From contig JADNRV010000034.1 in NCBI GenBank assembly GCA_015499995.1, positions 62,001 through 126,000 of the forward strand: a stretch of DNA of 64,000 nt, in the 5' to 3' direction. The notes below the pieces were generated by a model. That model saw only the letters and a program-made list of their open reading frames with translations. It was not told where the DNA came from and did not search any database. Source of the DNA: Flammula alnicola (lineage: Eukaryota; Basidiomycota; Agaricomycetes; Agaricales; Strophariaceae). Below are positions 10,981-22,169 of this stretch, piece after piece (position 1 is the first letter of the stretch; each line of letters starts with the position of its first letter). The translations under genes and the position numbers were made by a program.

Positions 10981-11299
10981 TGTCCCATATCACCCTGACC
11001 ATCCAATACCCACCAGGAATACTCAGACCTGCAAGCAAGTGGTCTGCTTCTCCTCACGCCCAGAACATGCACTCTCTAATGCTGTTGAACTGTTTGTTGA
11101 TGCTTGCATAGACGCTATAATCATGCGCAGTGATGGGTGGATAGTCGGACCACAGGACCGCCTTCTTTTTTGGGTACCGCCGAGTTACCGTCCGCGGTTC
11201 TATCTTCCTAGAGTAATGTTGACTATCCCAAAGGGCATCCAGCTTGATGTCAGCCGTATGGCTCACGGGAGATCATGGCCTGGTTGTTACGAAAGGTGA

Positions 11300-12300
11300 G
11301 CACTGCAATGACATTACTAAACACAACTCCTGACCGTCATCGTAGTCCTAGCTGACTCTGGAGTCTGAACTGACATTGTAATATATCATGTGATGTGTGA
11401 GAAATAACCGATCATTGCATCTGCTTCATCTAAGCGCGTAAATTCGAACAACAATGATCAATCCTGCTTCACATGCATTTATGCTTTCACCTTGTTTCTC
11501 CTCCCAATCCCTTACCTCGCAGGGTAGAGTCAATATCCCTCAGCCCATAGACTGCTTAAAGCCAGGATGCAGTCATCGAGGGTCTTTGCAGTGCTCGCGC
11601 CGCATGGGCATGTCATGCTGCATCGTGTCACCATCTGGCTGCAGGCTTCATGCCCGCACCTTCTCTCAAATCTCCACCAGGCAGAGTAAATTACCCCAGC
11701 CTTCCGCGACACCTCAACCCGACGAGCCACCTCTCGAACTTTCCTCTCTCGCCACGCTCATCAACTTCACCACTCAATTCCCCACCGTCCGTTTTCTCGA
11801 GAAAGAAAGGCAACGAGACGAAGATGAGCGCGTCCGGGATGCTCTATTTCAGAAGTTTGAAGACGAAGATGAACAGGGATACCAGGCCGACTTTGCTGCA
11901 GAGCTGGGCGTGCAACAAAACACCCCTCGCCATCTTTTCGCCGTTCCCTCTTCTTCTGGGCTCGGCGACGACGAGGAACAATAGGTCGACGCAGCTATTA
12001 TTGCATCACTCCAGGTGCCAAGTTCATCCTGTTTCTTCTTCCATCCGCCATGAAGAGAACCGGCCGTACGATACTGGTCTCACTGTTCCCTTCAGATGCC
12101 AGACCCGACTCAACACTCTCTCTGCGGCCAGTTCCTCGTCTTCCCAATCCACAATTCCCTTCGCCTCATTTCTGGTGTGAGTTCAGCTCCCTCGCGGTAT
12201 GCTGCCCCTGCTATCTCACGTCCTTCCACCATGCTGTCAACTACGGTTTGTACCGTTCCTTACCGCCCACCATCTATCACTGAGCACTTGACCAAGGACT
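11300..12300 (+). other. Uncertain coding region upstream of the conserved unknown gene
   Basis: An open frame at 11454-11984 includes a charged, possibly coiled stretch (FLEKERQRDEDERVRDAL) and ends in an acidic tail. A second overlapping frame (11650-12180) is Ser/Pro-rich. Either could be 5' exons of the gene fragment at 12.3-12.8 kb, but I see no decisive splice chain and no known domain. Confidence 0.25.
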
Positions 12301-12720
12301 GGATGCGGCTTGCAGTCAGCACCATGCAGAAGCCAAAGCGGGTTAATCGAATGAATCTCGACAACCGCTTGGCGCTGGTATTTTGGCATGAGGTACTTTT
12401 TTATGAATTCTTTCGTTGTTCACATCTAACAAACGTGGATTATCTTTCTAGGATGGGAAGCCTGCCAAAATTCAGGCTGTTCATGAGCGCCCCAGATGGC
12501 CCAAATGGATCTTAATGGGCGCCATCGACATCCGCAAGCAGCTCGACATTCATGCTACCCTCTTGGAGTATTACGACACTCGGAGTTTCCAGTGGATCAC
12601 CAGCACCTGTCCTACCCTCACGACATGAAAAAAGATGGCTACCTCCTTCGACTCCTCGGAACGACATGCCTCTGCCTCGAGATTTTTATCCAACAGTCAA
12701 CGACGAAGGACACCCACCTC
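12301..12720 (+). pseudogene. Fragment of a conserved-looking unknown gene, frame-broken
   Basis: An exon reads NRLALVFWHE, is followed by a good intron (GTACTTTTTT to TTTCTAG, ending at 12451) and continues DGKPAKIQAVHERPRWPKW and LLEYYDTRSFQWI. Near 12605 the frame runs into a stop, while the next frame carries on sensibly (HLSYPHDMKKDGYLLRLLG). A one-base frame shift is the simplest reading. From memory, Agaricomycete genomes hold many uncharacterised genes with a similar VYW...WP...YLLRR pattern; this is recollection, not a search result. No function can be assigned. Confidence 0.35.
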
Positions 12721-13079
12721 CGAAAGAACATGACGGGCAAGCGTGCAAGTCTTAGGCATAAGCTCGAGAAGCGGAAGATGGAGCCCTCGTCAATCTCTCA
12801 GATGATGATAACGAGGTGGTGATTGCCGTCCAACCGTGGCCTAAGCGGCATGCTGAACATGACATGGATATTAACAGCCGACTGATGCAACGCCAGTGCC
12901 AGCGTTCTCCCCTCGCAAGTTCCAGCACCTCTCGTCATCTCTCCCCTTCCTCGGCATCTGTTCATCGGACACTCCGAAATCTTCGAGTTACTCTCATTTC
13001 TCTGATTCTAATATACTTCTAGATACAGCAAAAATAACAAGACGACGACGAAGGGGCAAAGCGACAACCTCGTCTTAGG

Positions 13080-14830
13080 GCGTGGTCGTTTGTCCTAGCC
13101 ATCGCTCTCCCTCGCTTGGGCTTGAGATGCGGCGAACGAGGCAGCCCGCGAGAAATGTGATAAATAGAAGACGAGAGACGAGGTGGAGGCGGACAAGATA
13201 GGCACCGTTCCTACTCGTTCTCGCTCTCGGCCTCGTTGTCCATCTCACTTGCCACCCCTTTCTCTCGTCCTGCGTGTTCTCCGGGGGACGAACACCGTTG
13301 GCTGTTGTCCGCAGCATGAATCTTGTGATGCGTCATTGTAGTTCGTGGCGCGAGCGCCGCCACAGCGGGACGCAGGGTACGTACTCGCTGGGTCCACGAT
13401 TTCGGAGCCTGTAGCGTGGGTGGGTTTCGGAGGGCGGAAAACGACGAGGACACGACGAGATAACCAACCAACCATTCATGCTGCTCGCTTCCTCGCCATT
13501 TCCTCGTGGCTACGCTCTAATGTACGTATATCAGGCCTCTGCGACGTTCTCAACGACGAGGAGAGACCGGTAATTCCCGCTACCTTTCGTTTTGAAAAAT
13601 TGGCTGTAGATTGCAGATCTTGGGAACACGTGACTTCGCTCCACCAAGTCTCGGATCGATCTAATCGGATTACTAATCGTATAATAATATCTTCTGCGCT
13701 TTTTTCCTTCCCTTTGCACGTACCGTGTCTTTTCCATCGCCGGCGTTTCTGCAACCGTTTTCCATTCTTTTGAAGCCTTTCCTTCCCGTTTATCTGCGAC
13801 TTTTGTAGCCCTCATCAACCGTCTTTCCCATGCTGCTTCTTCTGTGGTATCTGCATCTGTGACCAATGCTACTACATCTTCAGGCGCATTTACCTGCATG
13901 CTTGAGCTTGCTATCGATCCAAACCTTCGCCTGTGTGATGCCGTGCTCGGGTTGGATTGAACTCAAGCATGCGGCCGCAACGAGGTTTCCTCTTTACTTC
14001 CCTCTGTTCCTGTCTACCACGGCAGTATCGTTGGCGAGCCATAAATAGCTCTCAGCTGTGTGCGATGTCTGACTCTCCCTACAGAATTTAAGACCCATCG
14101 TTACCGGATTATGTTGCGTTTCTATCGGGTACATCTCGACATCAAGCAAGTCAGAAGAAGACGAAGACGTTGAACAAACGAGACAGTGCAACCCCAACAG
14201 CGAATGAATGTGAGAGTACATGTGAACGAGGACGTCGCGGTCGAACGAAGAGAGAAGAGGAGAAAGTGGGGGGGCAAGACAAGGATACGGCAGGTAGGCG
14301 GTATGCTGACATTGCGAGCCAGCGAAAACGAGGCGAGAAGAGTGCCGGAGAGAACGAGTCGGGGCAACTGCATGCGACAACGCGATAAGGAGAGAAATGG
14401 CGAAAGGGCCAGGGTGAGGCGAGAGCAGAACGTGCTCTTGCTCTCTCCTTCATCTCCTTCGTCTCCTTCGTCTCTCTCTCTGTCCTCACGTCGCGTACGC
14501 ATACAAGTCGCATATGGAGCGCCCTCAATGTATTCTGAATATACATCTCTATCAACAGAAGGCAAGGTTGGTCTTACCATTGTGTATGGTTGTGTCGCAT
14601 AAACACAGTGCCTAGCAACGCCTACGAATAAGGCTGTCATCGACTCAACATCGTAATCTAAGGCAGTCCAATGCTGGAATCGGTTTCTCGATCGCAGTCG
14701 TCACAAATTTTCGGGAAAGAAACAAATACCATTAATAATGACGAAGACATGGGATGCATGAGGGATACAAGGGAGACTCTAGTTGGCAAATTTTTTAATA
14801 AATACCCGTGCCCACATTCTCCTGAGTTCA
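13080..14830. other. No supportable gene
   Basis: Overlapping open frames occur on both strands, for example 13531-13899 minus (122 codons, charged) and a plus frame ending near 13964 (ending DPNLRLCDAVLGLD). The 14.1-14.6 kb part is purine/pyrimidine-skewed, with CTCCTTCGT repeats that keep several frames open at once. No domain or splice chain was recognised. Confidence 0.35.
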
Positions 14831-15543
14831 TTTCAATTTAAGAGCCAGGAACGGGAGCGACAGTGGGGGCGGGACCAGCGACGGTGGCAATGCTGGGGAA
14901 GGCTGAAGCGTGACACTGCAGATGAAGATAATGTGTAGCAATTAGCATAACCAGTCTGAACAATCCGCAAAGTGGTAGTGTGTTACTCACAGGAACCTGG
15001 ACGTCCGCCTGCGAGAAGCTGGCAGGGAACTTGATGGGTCCGGTGAACGTCTGGGAAACGGGGACGACATCGGAGCAATCAATGAGGGCGCGAGTGTTCT
15101 GGCCAAGAACTTGCATCTTGGCCATGGCGGCCTTGAATTGAGATGTCATGAAGTTCTGGTCGTCTGGTCATTGTTATATCAATAACTCGGAAGCTGTAAT
15201 TCTGGGGCAAGTGAACTCTTACTGATCATGGCTTGCCAGAAGCAGGCAGTCCGGGCGTCTTGGGAGATGGCGAAGTCGCTCTGGAGACGCATCTCACCGT
15301 GGAGGGGAGAGAGAACTTCACCGGCTTGCGAGCCGTTACCAGGGAAAAGGCTACCCTTGAGCAGAACCTCGAGGAAGACTTGGGAATCGCTACGTGAATC
15401 ATGCCGAATTAGACGAATTTTCCAGGCAAGAACGAGATGTCTACTAACAAAGTGCCGACGGTGGAGTCGAAGGGAGTTCCTGGAATGGTTGGGTCGACAA
15501 CATCAGCGGCAGCGATGGTGTGGGACGAGAGGAGTGCGACAGC

Positions 15544-16951
15544 ATCAGGAAAAGTCCATCCGTCTGGCACGTCTGGCGCCAGACGTGCCAGACGCTTCCA
15601 GACTGCCAGAAATGGTCTGGCGACATAATGACGCTCCCGACGCCATAAATTTTATGTAGCCAGAATATTTTCTCTCTCCATAAATTGATTCTGAGGGAGT
15701 TCTGTTGAGTTCTGGTAGAGTTTGACGTCACTTCCAGATCCTCTCAGTTTGTCCCAGAATCACAAATAGGTGCCAGTAATAATAAAATTGTATATTGCTC
15801 GCGCTATTTACTAGACAATAGTAGCTAATTCATATATTTAAGGCCAATCATCGTAAATTAGGGTCCTCAACCCGCCACCACCACTGTCCCAGGTCCAGAG
15901 GCGAGGGAGAATCCGTCGTCGACCGTGGAGCCACGGATCCAGGCAGCAGGTAGTACTCGCAACGACGAGGAGGCCTGATGGCCGAGACGGCAGCACCAGC
16001 AGTGAAATTGCAGGGACGTTGTGCTGGGTGTCGTGGAGAGGTGGGATTTGACGGAGGTGACTTGGAGAAGAAGTGAGTGAGCGTCGGTTATTGATGCGGT
16101 AGGCCATGAAAGATGTTTCGTCGCCATGACGTGCTGGCAACAGGACATTCGTCCGTTAGCTGGGAAGCTGGCGACGGTGTAGTGGTTGGTCACCTTGAAT
16201 CTCGTAATATGGTAACTGAGCCAATAAGAGTGAGGGAGTGGAAGGGTTGTAGTTCGTACCTTTTCCGGCCCTTTTACCTCCATCTCGTATCATCAGTACA
16301 GTGGAATGGATGTTTTGTATCGTTGCCCTGTCGCAGTCAGTTCATCAGCAGTGTAGTGCATTATAGGGACAATGACGTTTACAGACAGTCCTGCTCGTCA
16401 TTGAACTTGCCGTTCGTGCTCTTGTCTGCAGTGGAACGAAGGGGATGGGAAGACTTGTGCAGTTGACTGATGTTCGTGAGGCTGAGAGGCAGGTACATGA
16501 GCAAATACCAAGTCTACAATGTGTAGAATACTTACCACACCGTCGCTCGCGCAACCAGTTATCCGACTCTGGCTTTGGCGGTGCATGGGTGAGAAGGGAT
16601 CTGCAGTTAGACACTAGTTAGTAGTTGGTGAGGTCTTGCCACACCAAATTGCGGACTAAACGGATATGGGCCAGCATCCCTCAGCCAGCCAGAGGAGATG
16701 GTGATGGTGTGGAAAGAAGAGGCGAAGCAACAAAATCGACGGTCCAAACATTACTATTTTCGGACTTCAACATATAATCATGTGATCTGCCGTGTCGCAA
16801 CAAAGATGCAAGATCAATTCTGAGCAATTCTGATCAGATGGAAATTCTGAGAAAAGATGGAGAGATGAGGAATTCTGAGAGATTTACCGCCAGACTCGCC
16901 AGACCAACCAGACACGCCACACTGCTCCAGACGGTGGGACTTTTGCTGATG
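15544..16951. mobile_element. 1408-bp TIR element inserted in the peroxidase exon
   Basis: The ends are inverted repeats of about 24 bp sharing ATCAG, AAAAGTCC and CCGTCTGG (15544-15567 and 16927-16951). The 3-bp AGC is duplicated outside them (15541-15543 and 16952-16954). Removing 15541-16951 restores the peroxidase frame exactly at GCT-GTC. Both ends carry many CCAGAC/GTCTGG copies, resembling subterminal transposase sites. The 3-bp duplication would suit a CACTA or PIF/Harbinger type, but the terminal bases are not CACTA. No transposase frame is visible, so it is probably non-autonomous. Confidence 0.8.
15561..15594. repeat. Perfect 34-bp palindrome at the element end
   Basis: Each 17-bp arm contains two GTCTGGC copies (CGTCTGGCACGTCTGGC) and the arms meet without a loop. 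It lies inside the left terminal region of the element and could form a cruciform or a double binding site. Confidence 0.85.
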
Positions 16952-17891
16952 AGCCTCTTTAGCAGAGAAGCCAGCATCGGCGAAGCGGGCCAAGATAGAA
17001 GTAACGTTGTCAGTGGGCTCTGGGACAGTGAGATCAGGCGCGGCGGCGACCGGTGGGGGGCGCCCGGACATGAATTGGAGTGAAGGTGCACCAGGGCAGT
17101 TAGATATGCCGACGGCCGCAGCGAGGTGGACGCTTAAACCCGCAGTCAGTCTGGCTGATTGACATCCCAGCGTCTAACACGGAACTTACAAGTCACCAGC
17201 GGTCAAGTTGGTCTGTTGCCAGACTGGGAATTGACGGGCTGTGATGTCGTCAATTCTAGAGAATGTGTGTTAGAAATACGATTGCGGCATGAAATGAAGG
17301 ATAAGGATACGTACCCTCCGTTGGCGTGGAATGCGTTCTCGGTCAGGTTGAAGGCCAAAATGGAACCATCAGCACCTCCACCCTTACCACCTAAAAGTAC
17401 GGGTATAAGTCAACGAATTATTTGAGTAAAATAAGTAGAAAGAACCTACCGTGGATGGAGAAGCCAATAGCGTCGTGGAAGGAGAGACGAAGAGCAGAGT
17501 GAGCCTGTAAGGTTGAAGGTATATTAGATGCAGTATACTCTTCTGATATAATTCTATACCTCTTCACCACACTCGCCACCGTCAAAAAGGTTGGTCTGGA
17601 GGAAATCAACAACAGGGAAAAGAGCTGTCGCGATCAAATTAAGAAAGTACAGGTATACGGAGGTTCAAATGGGTACTAACCACAGCAAGCGGCGTTGGCG
17701 GTGGTCTGGCCAGTAGCACAGGTAACGCGCTTGGTGAGAGCAGCGTTAGTGAACTGCGAAGCTCCGAGAGCGATAGCGACAATTGTTGAAAGACGGGAGA
17801 AAGCCATTGTTGAGCGACCCTCGGGAATTGGGTAAATAAAAGTAGAGAAGACTTTAAGATCTTGGAGAATTTGGGGGTCTTGAAACGATGG

Positions 17892-17899
17892 CTTTTATA
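17892..17899 (-). promoter_or_regulatory. TATA box of the peroxidase
   Basis: TATAAAAG on the minus strand, about 85 bp upstream of the peroxidase ATG at 17807. Consensus match and spacing only. Confidence 0.55.
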
Positions 17900-17904
17900 C
17901 TCTT

Positions 17905-19990
17905 TTTTGGCCTCTCATAATAGAAGGGTATGCCATGTGTAGCATCAGACTCGTACGTTTGGAAAACCAGTCAGCTCCATAGCTCGCAAGCCGTATCTAA
18001 AATTATCGTCAATCCAGAGAAAAGTAATCCCAATAAGATGAAACGTCCTTGCACTGTGTGAAGGGCATGCTGGCACGAAACAAAGCTTGAAGCTTGCAAA
18101 GTTTAGAACTTACTGCGCAGATCGCATGTGTGTGATGTCTGGATGCTTGGTCTTCAGCGCGTCCATTTCCACGCAGGCGTAGGAGTGGAAGAGAGTTGAG
18201 GGTCAAAAATAGGATGCGGCTCAAATAAGTAAGGGACACACCTTAAATTGGGTCTGGGGACTGATGCCGAAGGCTGTCTCAATAAGCGCTGTTCAACTTC
18301 CCAGGTCACTTTTCCGACGGTCGCCAAGGGGCCAAGGACGCGCGTCACCCACCGAAATAAATGAGTGGTATCGGCCCCGGCATGTCGAGAATGAGTAGTG
18401 TGAGCGCGTCTAATTCCCACATGGTAAACCAACGGTCTGGATAATTGTACAAGCATAGCCAATAACGGAAATCATGTTAATAATTTATTCCAGTGGGAGC
18501 GGCGCATCAAAAATTTTACTGATATGGCCAGCCAACTAATCAGGACCTGACGCCTCCGACTCTGGGGAATGTCTATGCCTCGTCAGTCGGTGATAGTTCC
18601 GTTTCTTCGAGTCGGAAACCTCAAGTTAATAGGCTGGTGAAATGTAGCAGGATCGAGGGGAAAGGAAGTGAGACGCTGACTACATACATACGCTGATACC
18701 TGCTTTGTGAACAAGGTCATATCGTTAGAGTCATTACATTCTCAAGGCCAAGTTAATGTATTATGATACCAACCGAACGAAGCAGGGTATGTCCGGATGC
18801 TGTTATATGAAAAAAATCTACCTTGTGCAACAGCGCAAGAGGCGCATTTGCCGGAATGTGGGTGCGTCCGGGCCAGATGGAAATGTGGGATACCGGACGG
18901 GTGTTACTGCTCTCGCGCAAGCGGATCCTTCTCACGCTCAAATAAAATAACACTGCTAAATAACGGATTATTGGAGCCGGAATACATCGTTTCACACGTT
19001 AGAAAACCACAACCTTAAGTTGCTCTGATTCAGTGTCAATCAGTTTACACTTGGAATGAGAAGACGGTCTAATTAATGCAGCGTGGGACTCTGGATTCCT
19101 GACGCGTTCCCTCTCTTTGGTGCGGATATCTCAATCCTAATTAACGTTAGTCTGAGCCCTATATATCGACCAAGTCCTATGGATTCCCTACAAGTTCATT
19201 CTTTCGTGAGAAATTTTGGGAATTGCTACAATACTGCCAATATCCTGGACTGGCCTCTTATTGGTTGGCACAAGAGGCTACCGGTTTACCATTGAATCCG
19301 AAATGTTACATCCAGAGACAAGGACACCGACAATGATTCAGAGCCATCATTTCATGCGCTTCCGCAGCGTACGGAATGTCGCTTCCGATATATTATTAGT
19401 ACAATTACAGTACATCAGCACCGAATGGCACACCTCAAAAAATCGCCAATTTATTTGCCTTCAATTGAGCGAGGGATACCTCAGCAGCGACTCAACGATG
19501 TTTTGATTAAAGAGTGCCAAATTCTACCCCCGCCCCATAGTACTAGTAAAGCAGGCAAGGAAATGTCACTCACTAGGAGTAAACCATCTGCTGCGGGTTG
19601 GAGAAAAATAGCTTGAAGCACTGTCAAAATGTCTATAATCTGCACGTTCCGTCCTCTTAACAGCAATCCCGAGTTGGTATCAAGTCTAGATCTTAAAACA
19701 AGACATTTTAGTAAAGTTGAAACTGGACAATTGGGACTGTCCAGTATTCCGTTGATATTCAGTCAGCTTTCTAATGTTCCCGTGAACCCCACGACAAGGC
19801 CCAAACCCCCTCGTTGACCATGTGTATGAGCCATTCATTTCACAGCATAGAATATCTCTCAAACCGCCGACGGCTCACATGGTCTGCGATGATACGTATC
19901 TAGATGGGTGTGCATCCTCTACGCTTTGGTGGGTCTACATTTCGTGCTCAAACTAGGTCCAAAACCATTTAATTATAACCGAGCGAAGAC
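17905..19990. other. No recognisable gene
   Basis: About 2 kb upstream of the peroxidase with short frames only and no splice-supported gene. It contains the peroxidase promoter and otherwise unstructured AT-rich sequence. Confidence 0.45.
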
Positions 19991-19993
19991 ATA

Positions 19994-21384
19994 CATCAGT
20001 AAAATAACATGTCCTTTTCAAGTCCTTTTCTGACACTTTTGCCGCTTTCACTTTGAGAGCCCTTTTGTTGGAGATTCTCACCGGCTTTTATCCGGCTTTT
20101 TGATCAATTTTGGCACTTTTGCCGGTTCCACCGCTTTGGGATTCTGCAACTTTTGAATCTTGCTAGAATATCTGTATTGAGCTTATATAGGCTAGATGTG
20201 AGTAGATTTAATATTGTAGGATTCCTATTCCTTTCTGCTGTGCCCCATCAGGATGGGTGCATGAAGCGATGTAATGTGATTTTTTGCTAAGGCAATTCAG
20301 TCTCCGGCATACACGTGACGTTACCGCCATTTCCCGAACTTCCGTCTCGTTCCGGATCGATAACCTTCTCTCTTTCTTTCTCTCTCCTCTCTCCTCTCTT
20401 CCGCCGCCCAGCTACTCAAGACTCCCAGATGCTTGACTTGTGGGAGTCAATTCATGCCATTCTAGACTCGGTAAGTCTGACATTGCAAGGTATATCTTTG
20501 CTCTGCCTGCAGGCTGATCATTTTCCAGCGAGCGGCAGTCTTGCCTTACTGCGAGGTAAGTGTGTATTATGTTTATCGGAGCAGATATAACTTACTGGGC
20601 ACTCTAGCATCCCCTTCCGTCCTCCTCCTCACCAGCAAGTTAACTAAGGTAATGTCATCAACCCAGTGGCACTGCAAGATGACACTCACCTTTTGAATTA
20701 CAGGGTTGTCATTGCCATTCCAAAGCATCGCAGTGGGCAGCTCACGAAGATCAACCAACCACATCAGTGGTCGACTCTCTCTCTATCCAGGTGGGTTGGA
20801 TACTGTGTTGGATGGGAATGAAACTCACTTCCTCCTTTGAACACAGACGTTAATTGGTGATAACGGTTTTCTGCTTGCGGCGCAGCGGCTGCTCGTCACT
20901 CCTTCGAAGGGTTGGGTGTTTGCGGTGGATGGCGAGTAGAGCAAAGGCGCGGGTGGGTGTGATAAGCATTTGGTGGCCGCGATAGATATGATGCAGGTAA
21001 GCAACCTGAACGCGACGCAACGAGGACAGGACACCAACGCCATCCTGTCTCAGGAAGAGAGGCCACTGTTGAGCTTGTCGATGATGACAGTGAATTAGAT
21101 TAGCTACGTAGTAACTGTAGTGCAATTATTGTTATCTTCAATCCAAATGTGTTTCTCGCTACTTTCCGTGCTTTGAAAACACTTTAAGAGATCCTTTTAG
21201 AATGCTTTGGAAGTCACTTCCACATAGCTTTTACCTCTTTGAAAAGAGGAAGATCTTTTCGAAGCGCTTTGAAAGCCTAAGGCCTTCGTTCTCAAAAGTG
21301 TCAATCACTTTCCCTCTTTTGACTCTTTCAACGCTTTCAAAAGCGTAAAAAGCAAGCAAAAGGGGAATTGTTATTTTACTGATG
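19994..21384. mobile_element. 1391-bp TIR element flanked by TA
   Basis: Perfect 16-bp inverted ends CATCAGTAAAATAACA (19994-20009 and 21369-21384) are each followed inward by a C/T-rich CCTTTT block. A TA lies directly outside both ends (19992-19993 and 21385-21386), as in Tc1/mariner-type target sites. Subterminal regions are rich in CTTTTGCCG or AAAAGCG motifs in both orientations. No transposase is visible. The interior holds a candidate spliced gene. Confidence 0.75.
20429..20939 (+). CDS. Candidate five-exon small gene inside the TIR element
   Basis: Exons 20429-20470, 20513-20555, 20608-20648, 20704-20790 and 20847-20939 join in phase to a 101-residue protein. The introns are 42, 52, 55 and 56 bp, with donors GTAAGT, GTAAGT, GTAATG and GTGGGT and acceptors GCAG, CTAG, ACAG and ACAG. 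The start follows a pyrimidine-rich tract typical of fungal promoters. I do not recognise the product; its last exon reads TLIGDNGFLLAAQ. It could be a host gene captured by the transposon or a chance chain; the consistent phases favour the former. Confidence 0.4.
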
Positions 21385-21633
21385 TACGAGGCACCCGTAG
21401 AAAAGCTGCGCAGCGGTCCCGGTGGAGCAGGCCAATATGACCTGCTCTCGTATATGCTCGCCGAGGTTGCGCGTCGAGCTGGGAAGCCGTGCGGATAGCG
21501 TCGCAGGCAATGGCGAAAGGCAAGAATGGATCCTGCTACGCGCTCGCTGGCATCTACGTATGGACATGAACATGCACGTGCTGATGTGACCTACGCTATC
21601 TAATCTCCTCGACGGCGTGACCCGATCTCACTG

Positions 21634-22150
21634 TCACACCGGATGTTGCCGCTGGGAACACTTCTTCGTGCCGCCCCAGGTTAAAGTAGATGACCTGCAA
21701 ATGACCTGAGCGAAGTGCAAAGTGACGGCGAGGTCGCGGAGTGATGACAAGTGTGTCTGCGAGCGTTTCCGGTGGTAGTCCTTGACTGCGGCCACCAGTT
21801 CGCTGGCCTTTTCATGATTTCCCCGGGTGAATAGGCGCATAGTAGAAAGGACAGACAAGGCTTCAATATAGACTAGCTCGCACTCCCTTGCCCAAGATAA
21901 TTTCGACTTGGATTTGACCTTGAGGACCTCATCAACGGCTTCTTACGCAGTGGTCAACGATTCCGCTTCTTTCCCAACATCGGCAAGGCTATCTGAAAGT
22001 GCGGAGAGACATAAGGATAACCAGAGGTGGGTTTGGATGTCTTCTTGGGCAAATTTTGTGCGACAAATGTCAACTGCCCCCATGGCAGCACTAACCGCAT
22101 CGTCTGGACTACAGTTGCGGATATGTGCCTGGGCGAGGAAGAGTCAAGTG
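21634..22150 (-). pseudogene. TPR-protein fragment (C-terminal repeats), broken
   Basis: The minus strand reads IRNCSPDDAVSAAMGAVDIC, then LSALSDSLADVGKEAESL, then MRLFTRGNHEKASELV and SLRDLAVTLHFA. These match by eye the last repeats of the TPR protein at 37.9-39.3 kb (RLFANGDHKKAAELIPEV, SVDLATTLHFAGV). At least one in-frame stop lies near 21945, and the sequence degenerates after 21690. It is a relic with the same orientation as the N-domain fragment at 24.1-24.6 kb, so both may come from one ancestral gene. Confidence 0.6.
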
Positions 22151-22169
22151 GAGGGATTTTAGGTTGAAT

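Larger units (their letters stand above)
9191..11299 (+). pseudogene. WD40-repeat half of the NLR receptor, with three one-base losses
   Basis: This is the natural continuation of the NACHT half. It holds 14 tandem WD40 repeats of about 43 residues (core pattern GHTxxVxSVAFSGDGK, SGSxDxTIRVWD, AETGEQLGTPLE). It ends in the conserved tail GWIVGPQDRLLFWVPP. An ATG inside the right TIR (9191) is in frame with the first repeats, so a separate protein could start there. The frame breaks three times: at 9547-9550 (four G where other repeats have five), near 9605 (GATGCGAG versus GATGCCGAG), and at 10835-10838 (four G again). The coding signal moves through all three frames accordingly. The stop is TGA 11297-11299. 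WD40 propellers of this family act as the ligand sensor. Confidence 0.75.
14838..17807 (-). pseudogene. Class II fungal haem peroxidase, disrupted by a transposon
   Basis: Exons on the minus strand: 17807-17681, 17624-17560, 17504-17450, 17390-17315, 17255-17190, 17132-16952, [element], 15540-15449, 15389-15223, 15163-14991 and 14915-14838. All introns are GT-AG (55-75 bp) and phases agree. Without the element it codes for 359 residues. It has a signal peptide and a short propeptide ending in KR before VTCATGQ. The distal haem site is RLSFHDAIGF and the proximal His lies in SSHTIAAAD. Calcium-site sequences (GKGGGADGS) and paired Cys are typical of secreted ligninolytic-type peroxidases. The position of the long-range electron-transfer Trp is Ala (VALLSSH). 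One of the three expected Mn-binding acids is Ser (EEAHSALR), while Glu35- and Asp179-equivalents remain. That points to a generic or atypical Mn peroxidase. The exon between GFSAKEA and VALLSSH is split by a 1.4-kb element. Confidence 0.85.
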
